From: DASQMT01 sp963827335
GTDB lineage: Bacteria > Actinomycetota > Thermoleophilia > Solirubrobacterales > Solirubrobacteraceae
Length of the DNA: 64,000 nucleotides
Assembly: GCA_963827335.1 (NCBI GenBank)
Contig: CAWHAP010000015.1
Span: forward strand, 682,001 to 746,000
Reading direction: 5' to 3'
The notes under the pieces were generated by a model. It was not told the DNA's origin. It ran no database searches and saw only the letters and a list, made by a program, of their open reading frames with translations. The position numbers and the translations under genes were made by a program. Below, in pieces: positions 48,391-60,413 of this stretch (within the stretch, counting starts at the first letter, position 1; every line of letters begins with the position of its first letter).

Positions 48391-48931
48391 CAGTGGAACG
48401 CGTCGACCCAGGGCGGCAGGCACGCCGTCCGGGCGCGCCGCTTCGCGTTGAACGCCTGGACGAACGCGTCGAGCCGCGCCTGCTGCTCCTCCGGCGTCGG
48501 TGCGTCGCCGACCACCTGCTCGCGCACCCGGTCGGAGAGCAGCTGGTGCCGGACGCGGAAGAGGAGGTTCGCGCGCGTCTGCCCTGAGTCGCGCAGGAAC
48601 CGCCGGTATGCGCGCCGGCGCGGGAACGCCTGGTCGCGCTGCTCGCGGAAGGCCTGCAGCACCTCCGCGGGTGCGACGCGGAGGCCGCGCTCCGCCGCCT
48701 CGCCGCCGACCCAGCGGTAGGAGATCAGCAGACCGGCGGCCTGGGCGCGCAGCCTGCGGCGGTCCGCTCGGCCGCTCGCGTGCGCCGCGAGGTCCGTCCA
48801 GTGCCGCAGGTGCCCGCGCGTGATGCCGTAGCCGCCGACGACGATCGGCACCGCGGCCGTCGGGCGCTCGGCCGCGGCGGGCAGCGGCGGCGCGGCGGCG
48901 AGCGCCGCCACGACCGCGGCCAGCGCCAGGC

Positions 48932-48935
<4 letters not shown>
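48102..48935 (-). CDS. SurA N-terminal-like exported protein
   Basis: The frame gives 277 residues from GTG 48935, which overlaps the aconitase stop (GTGA). A signal peptide covers residues 1-22. The segment VPIVVGGYGITRGHLRHWTD and the helices AEVLQAFREQRDQAFPRR and TPEEQQARLDAFVQAFNAKR fit the SurA-N/foldase class that binds unfolded exported proteins. Related proteins end soon after the motif ACLPPWVDAFHC (about 48400), but no stop is present here, and the frame continues antisense through the diguanylate cyclase gene to 48102. The last 95 residues are probably not native. No PPIase domain is seen. Confidence 0.7.
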
Positions 48936-51761
<2,826 letters not shown>

Positions 51762-51816
51762 GGGACCCTCCATGTTCGCAGGCATCCACTGGGGGCCTCA
51801 TCCCCGTACAGCGGAC

Positions 51817-52278
51817 ATGGAGAACGTCTGGGACTATCCGCGCCCGCCCGCGCTGGTGCCGTGCGAGCGGCGCGTCCGGCTCGAGCTCGGCGGCGTCGAG
51901 ATCGCCGCCTCGACCCGCGCGCTGCGCGTGCTCGAGACGAGTCATCCGCCGACCATCTACGTGCCGGTCGCGGACGTCGCGCCGGGGGTCCTGCAGCCGT
52001 CGGGCAACGGCTCGCTGTGCGAGTGGAAGGGGCGCGCCGCCTACCACGACGTGGTGGCCGGGGGCGCCACGGTGCGGCGCGGCGCGTGGTCCTACCCGGC
52101 GCCCACCGCGCGCTTCGCGGCCCTGGTGGACCACGTCAGCTTCTACCCGGGCCGCCTGGACGGCGCGTGGCTCGGCGACGAGCGCGTGCGCGCCCAGCCC
52201 GGCGACTTCTACGGCGGCTGGATCACGGGCGACCTCCGCGGGCCCTTCAAGGGCGGGGCCGGCACCGCGGGCTGGTAG
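51817..52278 (+). CDS. DUF427 domain protein
   Basis: The product has 153 residues from ATG 51817 (MENVWDYPRPPALVPCERRV). It shows the DUF427 pattern: RALRVLETSHPPTIYVPVAD, SLCEWKGRAAYHDVV, AWSYPAPTARFAALVDHVSF and YGGWITGDLRGPFKGG. The family's function is unknown. Upstream ATGs in frame exist but would overlap the aconitase start, so the later start is chosen. It is divergent from acnA. Confidence 0.9.
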   Translation: MENVWDYPRPPALVPCERRVRLELGGVEIAASTRALRVLETSHPPTIYVPVADVAPGVLQPSGNGSLCEWKGRAAYHDVVAGGATVRRGAWSYPAPTARFAALVDHVSFYPGRLDGAWLGDERVRAQPGDFYGGWITGDLRGPFKGGAGTAGW

Positions 52279-52279
52279 G

Positions 52280-53074
52280 TCAGTGGACCTCGGACGGCGT
52301 CCGCCGGACGCCGGTCATCTCGAACACCCAGAAGTCCTCGCCGAGCACGGGGACCGAGACGTTGTAGACGGGCACCTCGCCGAGCTGCCCCGCGAACGTG
52401 CCCGCGTGCGCGTGCCCGTGCAGCACCAGGTCGGGATGGTGCTCGCGCAGCGGCGCCGCCAGCCGGTCCGTGCCCAGGAAGGGCCAGATGTCGGTCCGCT
52501 CGCCCTCCAGCGTGCCGGTGATCGGCGCGTAGTGCAGCAGCGCGATCCGGAACGGGCACAGCGCGATCGCCCGCAGCGCGGCGTCGAGCGCGTCGGCCTC
52601 GGCGATCGACTCGTCGTACACGCGGCGCATGAGCGGCTCGCCGAAGTCGGGGATGTGCGCGCCGTCGAACCCGCCGCCGAAGCCCTTCACGCCCGCGACG
52701 CCGACCTCCGCGCCGCACAGCTCGAGCACGCGGTGCTCGCGCTCGAGCACGTCGATGCCACCCTCGGTCAGCGCGGCGACGAGCTCGTCGCGGCGGTTGA
52801 CGTGCCAGTCGTGGTTGCCGAGCACGGCCAGGATCGGGACCTCGACGTCGCGCACCGCCGCCGCGACCATCGCCGCCTGCTCGGGCTCGCCGTGCGTCGT
52901 CAGGTCGCCCGCGAGGAGGATCAGGTCGACGCGGTCGCGCAGCCCGGCGAACGCCTCCGCCCAGCGCCCGGCGTCGCCCTTGCGGCCGAGGTGGATGTCA
53001 CCGGTGGCCGCGATCCGGATCACGCACTCCGCGCGGGCGTCGCTGCCGGCGTCGTGCTCCGAGCGGATGCCCAT
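52280..53074 (-). CDS. Metallophosphoesterase
   Basis: The product has 264 residues from ATG 53074; a GTG after about 17 codons (VIRIAATGDIHLG) is a possible later start. Calcineurin-like motifs are present: ATGDIHLG, LAGDLTTHG, AVLGNHDWH, and VLHGHAHAGTFAGQ. They supply the two-metal site. Substrates of such small enzymes vary (phosphodiesters, nucleotides) and cannot be told here. Its stop is one base from that of the convergent DUF427 gene. Confidence 0.93.
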   Translation of the reverse strand: MGIRSEHDAGSDARAECVIRIAATGDIHLGRKGDAGRWAEAFAGLRDRVDLILLAGDLTTHGEPEQAAMVAAAVRDVEVPILAVLGNHDWHVNRRDELVAALTEGGIDVLEREHRVLELCGAEVGVAGVKGFGGGFDGAHIPDFGEPLMRRVYDESIAEADALDAALRAIALCPFRIALLHYAPITGTLEGERTDIWPFLGTDRLAAPLREHHPDLVLHGHAHAGTFAGQLGEVPVYNVSVPVLGEDFWVFEMTGVRRTPSEVH

Positions 53075-53106
53075 GCCGGGGACGGTACCCGGGTACGAGC
53101 CGGAGC

Positions 53107-53751
53107 ATGACCGCCGACGAACCTCCGTTCCCCGCCATCGAGGCCACCCTGAAGAAGGCGGCGTCGGCCCTCCGCGACGCCGGGGTGCCGTTCCTGCTCG
53201 GCGGCAGCCTGGCGTCCTGGGCGCGCGGCGGGCCCGAGACGCGCCACGACCTCGATCTCATGATCAAGCAGGAGGACGCCGAGCGGGCGCTCGCCGCCCT
53301 GACCGGCGTGGGGATGCGCGCCGAGGACCCGCCCGAGGAGTGGCTCGTCAAGGCCTGGGATGGCGAAGTCCTCGTGGACCTGATCTACTGGCCCAAGGGC
53401 CTCCCGATCGACGACGACGTCATCGCACGCGGCGACGACCTGGCGGTGCTCTCGATGCAGATGCGCGTGATGGCGATCGAGGACGTCCTGGTGACCAAGC
53501 TGATGGCCGTGAGCGAGCAGCACCTCCGCTACGAGGGACTGCTGGAGATCGCCCGGGCCGTGCGCGAGCAGGTCGACTGGGCGCGCGTCCGGACCGCCAC
53601 CGCCGAGTCGCCGTTCGCCCGCGCGTTCTTCGTGCTCCTCGACGGGCTCGGGATCGTTCCGGCGCCCGACGCACCGGAAGCCGGAGCCACGCGCGGGCCC
53701 CAGGTAAGCGTGGTCACAAACGCCGGTTCGACCGCAGGAGAGCGGGGGTAG
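53107..53751 (+). CDS. Nucleotidyltransferase family protein
   Basis: The product has 214 residues from ATG 53107. The pattern PFLLGGSLASWARGGPETRH followed by DLDLMIKQ is the GG-S...DxD core of pol-beta-type nucleotidyltransferases, with a third acidic residue in VLVDLIYWPKG. The C-terminal 40 residues are unrelated and low in structure. Such proteins may modify RNA, proteins or antibiotics. No antitoxin-like partner is seen next to it, so a toxin role is not supported. Confidence 0.8.
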   Translation: MTADEPPFPAIEATLKKAASALRDAGVPFLLGGSLASWARGGPETRHDLDLMIKQEDAERALAALTGVGMRAEDPPEEWLVKAWDGEVLVDLIYWPKGLPIDDDVIARGDDLAVLSMQMRVMAIEDVLVTKLMAVSEQHLRYEGLLEIARAVREQVDWARVRTATAESPFARAFFVLLDGLGIVPAPDAPEAGATRGPQVSVVTNAGSTAGERG

Positions 53752-53760
53752 CTCGGGTCT

Positions 53761-54819
53761 ATGGCAGCCAACACGATCACCCGCGGTCGCCTGCGCCGGC
53801 TGGCCGGGTTGCGTCCCGAGCGCGGCCTCGTCCTCTCCGTGTTCTACAACCTCGACCCGAGCGAGTTCGGCACGCCCGCCGCGCGGGCCACGGAGGTCAA
53901 CTCCGTGGTGACCGCCGCCGCACACAAGGCCGACGGGGTCGAGGACGCCGCCCACGACGAGCGCCAGGCGCTCCGCGCCGACGTCGAGCGTGTCCGGCAG
54001 GCGCTCACGGGGTCCGACGTCGCGGCCAACGGCACGCACGGGCTCGCCATCTACGCCTGCGGCCCCGCCGACCTGTTCGAGGTCATCCCGCTGCCGCACC
54101 CGATCGAGTCGCGCGCGGTGGTCGACCGCCGCCCGTGCGTCGAGCCGCTCGTGCGCGGCGGCAGCGAGGAGCGCTGGTGCGTCCTCATGGTCAACCGCCG
54201 CTTCGGCCGCATCCTCGCCGGCACCGCCTCGGGGCTCGAGGAGGTCGACCAGATCGAGGACGACGTGCACCGCCAGCACGACCAGGGCGGCTGGTCGCAG
54301 AAGCGCTTCCAGCGGGGGATCGAGCAGGAGAAGCTCAACCACCTCGGCAACACGCTCGACGTGCTCTTCGCGCGCTTCAAGCGGCAGCCGTTCGACCAGC
54401 TCGTGATCGGTGCGCCCGACGAGCTCGCGCCGCAGGTCGAGGAGCGCCTGCATCCGTACCTCCGCGAGCGGCTCGCCGGGCGCATCGGGGTGGACGTCGA
54501 GAACTCGAGCGTCGCCGACATCGAGGCGGCGGCCGCCGAGGTCGTGGACCGGCACGTCGCGGCCGTCGAGCGCGAGGCGCTCGACCGCTTCCGCCAGGGG
54601 ATCGGGCGCGGCGACCGCGGGGCTGCGGGGCCCGACGGCGTCATGAAGGCGCTCGAGGAGGCGCGCGTGGAGATCCTGCTGCTCGCCGAGGACTTCGACG
54701 CGCCCGAGCTCGACGCGGCGGTGGAGCAGGCGATCACCCAGTCGGCGCAGGTGCTCGTCGTCCGCCACCACGACGACCTCGTCATGCACGGCGGCATCGG
54801 CGCCGTCCTGCGGTTCTAG
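53761..54819 (+). CDS. Bacterial eRF1/Vms1-like release-factor-family protein
   Basis: The product has 352 residues from ATG 53761. The fold order resembles the archaeo-eukaryotic release factor superfamily: an N-terminal domain, a central RNase H-like domain with WCVLMVNRRFGRILAGTASG, the segment GGWSQKRFQRGIEQEKLNH (about 176-195; compare the GxxQ-type catalytic loop of Vms1/eRF1), and a C-terminal L7Ae-like end (VEILLLAEDFDAPELDAAVE, LVMHGGIGAVLRF). Such proteins in bacteria are thought to release peptides from stalled ribosomes; this is inference. It precedes pncA by 14 bases. Confidence 0.75.
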   Translation: MAANTITRGRLRRLAGLRPERGLVLSVFYNLDPSEFGTPAARATEVNSVVTAAAHKADGVEDAAHDERQALRADVERVRQALTGSDVAANGTHGLAIYACGPADLFEVIPLPHPIESRAVVDRRPCVEPLVRGGSEERWCVLMVNRRFGRILAGTASGLEEVDQIEDDVHRQHDQGGWSQKRFQRGIEQEKLNHLGNTLDVLFARFKRQPFDQLVIGAPDELAPQVEERLHPYLRERLAGRIGVDVENSSVADIEAAAAEVVDRHVAAVEREALDRFRQGIGRGDRGAAGPDGVMKALEEARVEILLLAEDFDAPELDAAVEQAITQSAQVLVVRHHDDLVMHGGIGAVLRF

Positions 54820-54833
54820 CGCGGACCCCGCAG

Positions 54834-55373
54834 ATGGGCCGCGCGCTCGTCATCGTCGACTTCCAGAACGACTTCACGCCGGGCGGCGCGCTGGGCGTTG
54901 CGGACGGGGACGCGATCGCCGGGCGGATCGACGCGCTCGCGCGCTCGGACGCGTACGACCTCGTCGTCGCGACGCGCGACTGGCACCCGCCGGACCACGG
55001 CTCGTTCGCCGCCCAGGGCGGTCCGTGGCCGCCGCACTGCGTGCAGGGCACGCCCGGGGCCGAGCTGCACGACGCGCTCGACCGCTCGCTCGTCGACGTC
55101 GTGATCGACAAGGGCCAGGATCCGGCGACCGAGGGCTACTCGGGCTTCCAGGCCACGCCGCTCGCCGCGCTCCTGCGCGAGCGCGGCGTGGAGGACGTCA
55201 CGATCGTCGGTCTCGCGACGGACTACTGCGTGAAGAACACGGCGCTCGACGCGCTGCGCGAGGGGTTCCACGTGACGGTGGACTCCTCCGCCGTGCGACC
55301 GGTCGAGGTGCAACCCGGCGACGGCGAGCGCGCGCTGGAGGAAGTCCGCGAGGCGGGCGCCGCCATCGCCTAG
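54834..55373 (+). CDS. pncA: Nicotinamidase
   Basis: The product has 179 residues from ATG 54834. The PncA triad is present: Asp in LVIVDFQNDFTPGG, Lys in DVVIDKGQDP and Cys in VGLATDYCVKNTALDA. Metal ligands lie in VATRDWHPPDHGSF. It hydrolyses nicotinamide to nicotinate. A nicotinate phosphoribosyltransferase gene at 60410-61504 would use the product, giving NAD salvage. A strong palindrome follows 10 bases after the stop. Confidence 0.95.
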   Translation: MGRALVIVDFQNDFTPGGALGVADGDAIAGRIDALARSDAYDLVVATRDWHPPDHGSFAAQGGPWPPHCVQGTPGAELHDALDRSLVDVVIDKGQDPATEGYSGFQATPLAALLRERGVEDVTIVGLATDYCVKNTALDALREGFHVTVDSSAVRPVEVQPGDGERALEEVREAGAAIA

Positions 55374-55382
55374 CGAGGACCT

Positions 55383-55421
55383 GTTGCGCCTTGATCCCGC
55401 TATGCGGGATCAAGACGCAAC
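55383..55421. repeat. Long imperfect palindrome between converging genes
   Basis: Arms of 18 bases (GTTGCGCCTTGATCCCGC at 55383-55400 and its complement at 55404-55421, one mismatch) surround a 3-base TAT. It lies between the pncA stop and the end of the decayed gene on the other strand. There is no T-run on either side. It may act as a bidirectional terminator or be a REP-type dispersed palindrome. Confidence 0.75.
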
Positions 55422-55436
55422 GGTCGCAGCGCGCGG

Positions 55437-56039
55437 CTATCCGTCGTGCGGGTCGGCGACGCAGCGGAACGCCTTCTCGCCGCCGTTCACGTCCGTGGTC
55501 GCCGCCACGCTGCCCACCTGGTCGGTGACGTAGAGCACGTCGACGCGCCCCGGGCGCGACGCCGACGGGACGACCTCCGACGTCAGCTCCCCGCCCGGCG
55601 CGAGGGTCACGCCGGCGAGCGCGGCCCTGTAGCTCCTGATGCGTGGGAAGACGCCGCCCGTCGCCCGGCGGCGAGTTCGTGCCCGTGCAGGCGAGCATGG
55701 CGCCGACGTAGGGCTGCGCGACGCGCGCTGCGGTCTCGACGCAGACGTCCGCGGTCGCGAACGTGTCCGGCGGGCAGCGCTGGATCAGATCCTCCACCTT
55801 GTACGCCTTGAACCCGCCCCAGAGCCGGTGCGCGACGCGGGCCTCCGGCACGCGACCCAGGCGCCGCTTCGCGGATCTGACGGCCCGTGAGCGAGTCCGG
55901 CTTGAGCTTCTTGGCCGGGACCGACGCGTTACGGAGGTCCCTGCCCGTTGAGCTGCACGGCGGCATACGACGAGCCCCCGAGCGCGATGAAGACCGCGAG
56001 CGTCGACATGACGTTCGCATAGGTCAGCCTGGATCGCAT
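55437..56039 (-). pseudogene. Frameshifted small exported protein (MRSRLTYANV type)
   Basis: The ATG at 56039 starts MRSRLTYANVMSTLAVFIAL, followed by GGSSYAAVQLNG, the typical opening of a group of exported proteins common in related genomes. The sequence then continues in other frames: LRNASVPAKKLKPDSLTGRQ, then FKAYKVEDLIQRCPPDTFAT with VCVETAARVAQPYVGAMLAC, and finally VNGGEKAFRCVADPHDG to a stop at 55437. At least three frame changes are needed. The order of the pieces is collinear, so this is one decayed or badly read gene. Confidence 0.75.
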
Positions 56040-56071
56040 GCGTCGCGCTTCCTCTCGTGGATCGACCGTCA

Positions 56072-58345
56072 TCAGCGCCCGCGGACCCGCACGGAGATCC
56101 GTGGCGAGCCGCCGGCCTCGTAGGGATAGCCCGCCTCGACAGGCAGCCGCGCCCGGAACATGATACCGCAGGTCCCCCGAGGTTCGCTGGAAGCGATACC
56201 GCGTGCGCCATCGTCCGCGGGCGTCCGTCCGAACGGTGCGGAACGTACTCCACCCGCTCGCGAACCGCACTTGCAGCTCCACGAGCTTGCCCGGCAGCAG
56301 GAACGGGCAGCGTACGGAGCCGCCCGATGAACGTAACGGCCTGGCCGTTGCGGAGCCGATGACGGTTCGGGCGGAGCGACGTCCGAGCTGGAACCTTCAC
56401 GGTGACCGCGCGCTCGACGGGCAGCACAGCTTGCGTTCCGGGATATCGGAAGCGGAGCATCCGCGACGTGGTCGCCGTCGACGCGGTAGCTGAATCGGCC
56501 GCGCGCGTCCGTCTGCGTCGTGGCCACCTGCTGATCGGGCGTCGTCGCGGACCGCGACCAGACCTGCACAGGCGCGTCCGCGATTGCGCGGCCCGCACGG
56601 TCGGTCAGCCGTCCTCTCACGGTGCCCGACTCGCCGAAGCGGATGCGACGAGACGCGCGGAGCCTCGTGATCCGTCGACGCACCGTGCGCCGTTCCCCGC
56701 CTCGTCGCACCGTGCGGCGGATCGTCCACGATCGAGGGAAGCCCGCGCGCATGCGGGTCGCAGCGCGGAGGGGCAGCGTGAGCGCCATCGGCTCGCCGTC
56801 CATGCCGGCGATCCGTGGATGCTTCGTTTCCGGCGTGGTCTGCGGCCCGGGCCCGCAGCTGGTACCCGCCAGGCGGGAGCGCGCCGTCGTCGATCCTCGC
56901 GACGAGGCGCTGGCCGACGCGCTGCGTCGGCACGGACTGCCAGACGCCCGAGCCGCTGGCGCTGATCTCGATCGCGCCACCGCCGAGGCCGGAGACCGGG
57001 TCAGTCGCGGCGACCGAGACGAGCGCCGGGTCGGCGAGCTGCCTGCGGGGTGAACGCCAGCTGCGGCGGGTCGGGGTCGAAGCGAAGAGGCACCGGCACG
57101 GAGGCCGCGAGCTCGCTCGCGTTGCCGGCGGCGTCCCGGCGCCAGAGCGACAGCGTCCAGGCGCCCGGCGCAGGAGCGGCGAGGCTGATGCGGTTCAACC
57201 CTGCGCCGGTGCGCGTGCCGCGGACACACGCGCCCCCGACGCGGCAGAGGGCGTAGTCGATGCCGACGATCGGCGCCCGGTCGGGTTCCGGCGCGTTGGC
57301 CCACTGCACGAGGAAGCCGTTCCGGTTGCGCCACGCGACACCGCCGACAACCGCGACGTCCGCGCGCGCCGGAGGTGTGTTGTCGATGCGCGCCACCACA
57401 GGAGGCGAGGCGCTGGAGATTCCCGGCCGTGTCGCGCGCCTGCACCGTCAGGTGCTGGGTGCCTTCGAGCAGGTTCTCGCGTCAGGACCGTCACCTGGCC
57501 GAGACCGTTCGGGCACGGGAATGACGCGCGTGAACGCGACCGGCGCGCTCGTTGGATGGCCGTCGTCGCACACGGGCGGCGATCGATGCCCGCCGGATCC
57601 CGGCGGCGGCGCCGAAGGCCTCGGCCGTCTGCACCCCAGCGTTGTCGTTCGCGTCGTAGTTGAGCGGCTGCGTCCCGCTCACCCAGGCACCCTTCGCGAG
57701 CGGCGTGTCACCGATGATCGCCGCGCTAGGTGGCTGGACGTCCTCGATCGTCACCTTTGCCTCGTGCGTGCGCAAGTAGTTCGTGCCGCGCGTGGAGCAC
57801 GCGTCGCGCTTGCCCGCGCCCACGCAGACGGTCCGCTGAACGATCCGCGTCGCGCCCGCCACGTTGAACGCCCTGCTCCGTATCCCCGAATCCTGGGCCG
57901 TGGGCGTCCGCGGGCAGTCCTGGTTCGCCGGCTTCGAGACCAGCGACCTCGCCCGCTGTCCCGGGATGTCCGCGTAGAGCTGCAGCGCCCAGCGGCAATC
58001 CCGACGGTCGATCGAACCCGCCCAGATGAGCCTGCGAAACCGCGTGCCGGGCGGCGCCGTCATCACCGCCTGGGCACGGGTTCCCACCGGCACCTGACCT
58101 ACGCCTGTCACGTTCTTGGTGATCAGCCCTCGGAGCCCGTCCCCATGCGGGTCGCAGGCACGCACGACGCGCGTCCCGGGCGACGCGGACGCCGTGAACG
58201 CGTCCGTGCTGTAGCCAGCGTTGTCGGCCTTGCAGTTCGCGACCGCGTACTCACCCGCCCGACTCTCCGCCGCACTCGCGCCCATCGCGAGCGCCGATCC
58301 GATCACCGGCAGCACGACCCAGCGTGCCACGGGCCCAGCATCCAT
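56072..58345 (-). pseudogene. Large secreted protein broken by many frameshifts
   Basis: The ATG at 58345 has GGAGG upstream and starts a signal peptide (about 30 residues) and a domain with AVANCKADNAGYSTDAFTAS and RRLIWAGSIDRRDCRWALQL. The frame is lost near 57550. Pieces in other frames follow in order: LTVQARDTAGNLQ, VARIDNTPPARADVAVVGGV, LPPGGYQLRARAADHAGNEA, RGRLTDRAGRAIADAPVQVW with TDARGRFSYRVDGDHVA, LVELQVRFASGWSTFRTVRT, and FRARLPVEAGYPYEAGG to the stop at 56072. These are Ig-like or carboxypeptidase-regulatory-like beta domains. Six or more frame changes are required. Confidence 0.78.
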
Positions 58346-58523
58346 CGTGTCCTCCTGTTGCGGGTGGCCTCCGCGTTCTAGGCGGGGCAGCTGCGTGTTC
58401 GCCCCGTCCGGATGGAGGAACGATACGGAACGCTGAGCGTTCCTGTGCAACCCATGACGCGGGCGGTGCGATCGCCTGACACCATCTGGAGCTTCCCCCC
58501 ACGCAGGTCCAAGGAGGCACTCC

Positions 58524-59420
58524 TTGTCCAGACGTTCGCTGCCCGCCGTCGCCGCGGGTCTCGCCGCGACCCTCGCGCTCGCGCCCTCCGCCGCCGCCGA
58601 CCAGGTCATCCCGGACGACCTGATCGCCCAGGGCAGCTTCTGCGCCGGCCCAGGCTGCGTGAACAACGAGTCGTTCGAGTTCGACACGCTGCGCCTCAAG
58701 GGCCCCGTGCTGCGCGTCGGCTTCGCCGACACCAGCTCCTCGCCGGGCTTCCCGACGACCGACTGGCAGCTGATCGCCAACGACGCGGACGGCGCGGGCA
58801 CGGCAACCTACTTCGCGTTCGGCGATGCGACCGCAGGGACGATGCCGTTGCGCATCGCGGCCGGCGCGCCCACGGACACGCTGCGGGTCCAGGCCGACGG
58901 ATCGGTCCGGCTCGGATCCGGCCCGCTCGTCCAGCAGGTCGACGCCACGACGACGGAGGGCGCGGCCGCGGTCGACGGCGCCGCCGTCGTGACCGCGCTC
59001 GGGACGGTCCCGATCGCCAGGTACGAGTACACCGCCGACCCGGCGAACCGCAAGCGCCTCGGGCCGACCGCGGCGGACTTCAATGCGGCCTTCGGCGTCG
59101 GGGCCGGCGCCGACCTCGCGCCGGCCGATGTCGCGGGCGTCGCGCTTGCGGCGGCCAAGCAGCTCGCCGCCCAGGTCGAGAGCCTCGAAGGGCCGGCGGG
59201 GCCCGCAGGGCCGGCCGGCGCGACGGGCCCGAAGGGCGACCGCGGCGCCGACGGCGCCGACGCGGCCCTCCCCGCCCCGAGCACCGCGTTCGACGACGCG
59301 GTGGCGAAGCTGGGCGGCCTGGAGCGCTCCGACCGGCGGCTGCGCAAGCGCAACCGCAGGCTGCGCGTCCGGGTCGCGCAGCTCGAGCGGCAGCTCCGCA
59401 CGCTGCGGCAGGACGGGTGA
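58524..59420 (+). CDS. Secreted protein with collagen-like repeats and coiled coil, copy 1
   Basis: The product has 298 residues and starts at a TTG at 58524, fixed by an ideal AAGGAGG 7 bases upstream and by the signal peptide (residues 1-25). The N-terminal domain opens DQVIPDDLIAQGSFCAGPGC, found in many secreted or tail-fibre-like proteins. Short Gly-X-Y repeats (GPAGPAGPAGATGPKGDRGA) are at about 228-247, followed by an Arg/Leu coiled coil (RRLRKRNRRLRVRVAQLERQ). A trimeric fibre is likely. It overlaps its paralogue by 4 bases. Confidence 0.85.
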   Translation: MSRRSLPAVAAGLAATLALAPSAAADQVIPDDLIAQGSFCAGPGCVNNESFEFDTLRLKGPVLRVGFADTSSSPGFPTTDWQLIANDADGAGTATYFAFGDATAGTMPLRIAAGAPTDTLRVQADGSVRLGSGPLVQQVDATTTEGAAAVDGAAVVTALGTVPIARYEYTADPANRKRLGPTAADFNAAFGVGAGADLAPADVAGVALAAAKQLAAQVESLEGPAGPAGPAGATGPKGDRGADGADAALPAPSTAFDDAVAKLGGLERSDRRLRKRNRRLRVRVAQLERQLRTLRQDG

Positions 59421-60328
59421 TCGGCATGCGTTGCCTCACGCGCGCCGCGGCCGCCGCGCTCGCCGCTGCGGCGCTCGCCGCCGCGCCGGCCTCCGCCGAC
59501 GAGGTCGTCGCCGACGATCTCATCGTCCAGGGCAGCAACTGCACCGGCCTCGACTGCCTCGACGGCGAGGCGTTCGGGTCCGACACGCTGCGCCTGAAGG
59601 AGAACAACACCCGGCTGGCGTTCAGCGACACGAGCGCCGGGGCCCAGCCCGGCAACGACTGGGAGATCACGGCGAACGACTCGGGCTCGGGTGGGGCGAG
59701 CCACCTCCAGGTGCTCGACACGACGAGCGAGCGGGCCGCGCTGCGGGTGCTCGCCGGTGCGCCGACCGGCGCGCTCACGCTGACGCGGGCCGGGGCGCCG
59801 CGCGCCGGCGCCGGCGCCGGCGTGTTCATCCACCCCGACGCGTCGACCGAGCTCCAGGCGGCGGTCGACGCCGACGCGGTGCTCGCCGCGCTCGCGAAGG
59901 TCCCGATCTCCCGCTACCGGCTGACGGCCGAACCCGCCGGCGCGTTCCACGTGGGGCCGGTCGGCGGCACGTTCAACACCGCGTTCGGCCTCGGCACCGG
60001 CAGCGTGATCGCGACCGGCGACGTGGCCGGCACGGCGCTCGCGGCGCTGCAGGCGCTCGCGCCGCGCGTGGCCGCCGCGACCCCGGGCGGGACCGGACCG
60101 GCCGGCCCGGCCGGCGCCGCGGGCGCCAAGGGGCCACCCGGCGACCCGGGGGCACCCGGGTCGCCCGGCCCGGCGCAGGACGCCTACGGCGCGGCGGCGG
60201 GGGCCGCCATCACGGCGCTCGAGCGGCGGCTCGCGCGGCTGGACGCCCGCCAGGCGCGGCTGTCGCGGCGCACGACGGCGCTCGCCAAGCGGGTCGGGCG
60301 GGTCGGCGAGGAGGTCGAGGAGGGCTAG
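59417..60328 (+). CDS. Secreted protein with collagen-like repeats and coiled coil, copy 2
   Basis: The product has 303 residues from GTG 59417 (GTGA overlap); ATG 59426 is an alternative. The layout repeats the previous gene: signal peptide, DEVVADDLIVQGSNCTGLDC, a beta-rich part (LRLKENNTRLAFSDTSAGAQ), Gly-X-Y repeats (GPAGPAGAAGAKGPPGDPGA, about 225-255) and a coiled coil (ALERRLARLDARQARLSRR). The pair could form hetero- or homotrimers. A two-hairpin element lies directly after the stop, on the other strand. Confidence 0.85.
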   Translation: MIGMRCLTRAAAAALAAAALAAAPASADEVVADDLIVQGSNCTGLDCLDGEAFGSDTLRLKENNTRLAFSDTSAGAQPGNDWEITANDSGSGGASHLQVLDTTSERAALRVLAGAPTGALTLTRAGAPRAGAGAGVFIHPDASTELQAAVDADAVLAALAKVPISRYRLTAEPAGAFHVGPVGGTFNTAFGLGTGSVIATGDVAGTALAALQALAPRVAAATPGGTGPAGPAGAAGAKGPPGDPGAPGSPGPAQDAYGAAAGAAITALERRLARLDARQARLSRRTTALAKRVGRVGEEVEEG

Positions 60329-60330
60329 CC

Positions 60331-60413
60331 GTTTCGCCTGCCAGGCAACCGCCTCGCGGTGTCGTCGGCCCTCCGGTGCCGATCGACACGGCTATTGCCT
60401 TCGGCGACGTTAC
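60331..60413 (-). other. Two-hairpin element, copy B, directly after a stop codon
   Basis: On the minus strand it begins GTAACGTCGCCGAAGGC (60413-60397) and ends GCCTGGCAGGCGAAAC (60346-60331). The TAA is the stop of the phosphoribosyltransferase gene. The middle is about 28 bases longer than in copy A (7635-7689) and unrelated, so the two conserved ends are what matters. It fills the space to the converging collagen-like gene. Confidence 0.45.

Noticed and set aside
53107..53751. Toxin-antitoxin nucleotidyltransferase (MNT/HEPN type)
   Set aside because: No HEPN partner or small coupled gene lies next to it.
55383..55421. Classic intrinsic terminator
   Set aside because: The stem is long, but no run of T follows on either strand.
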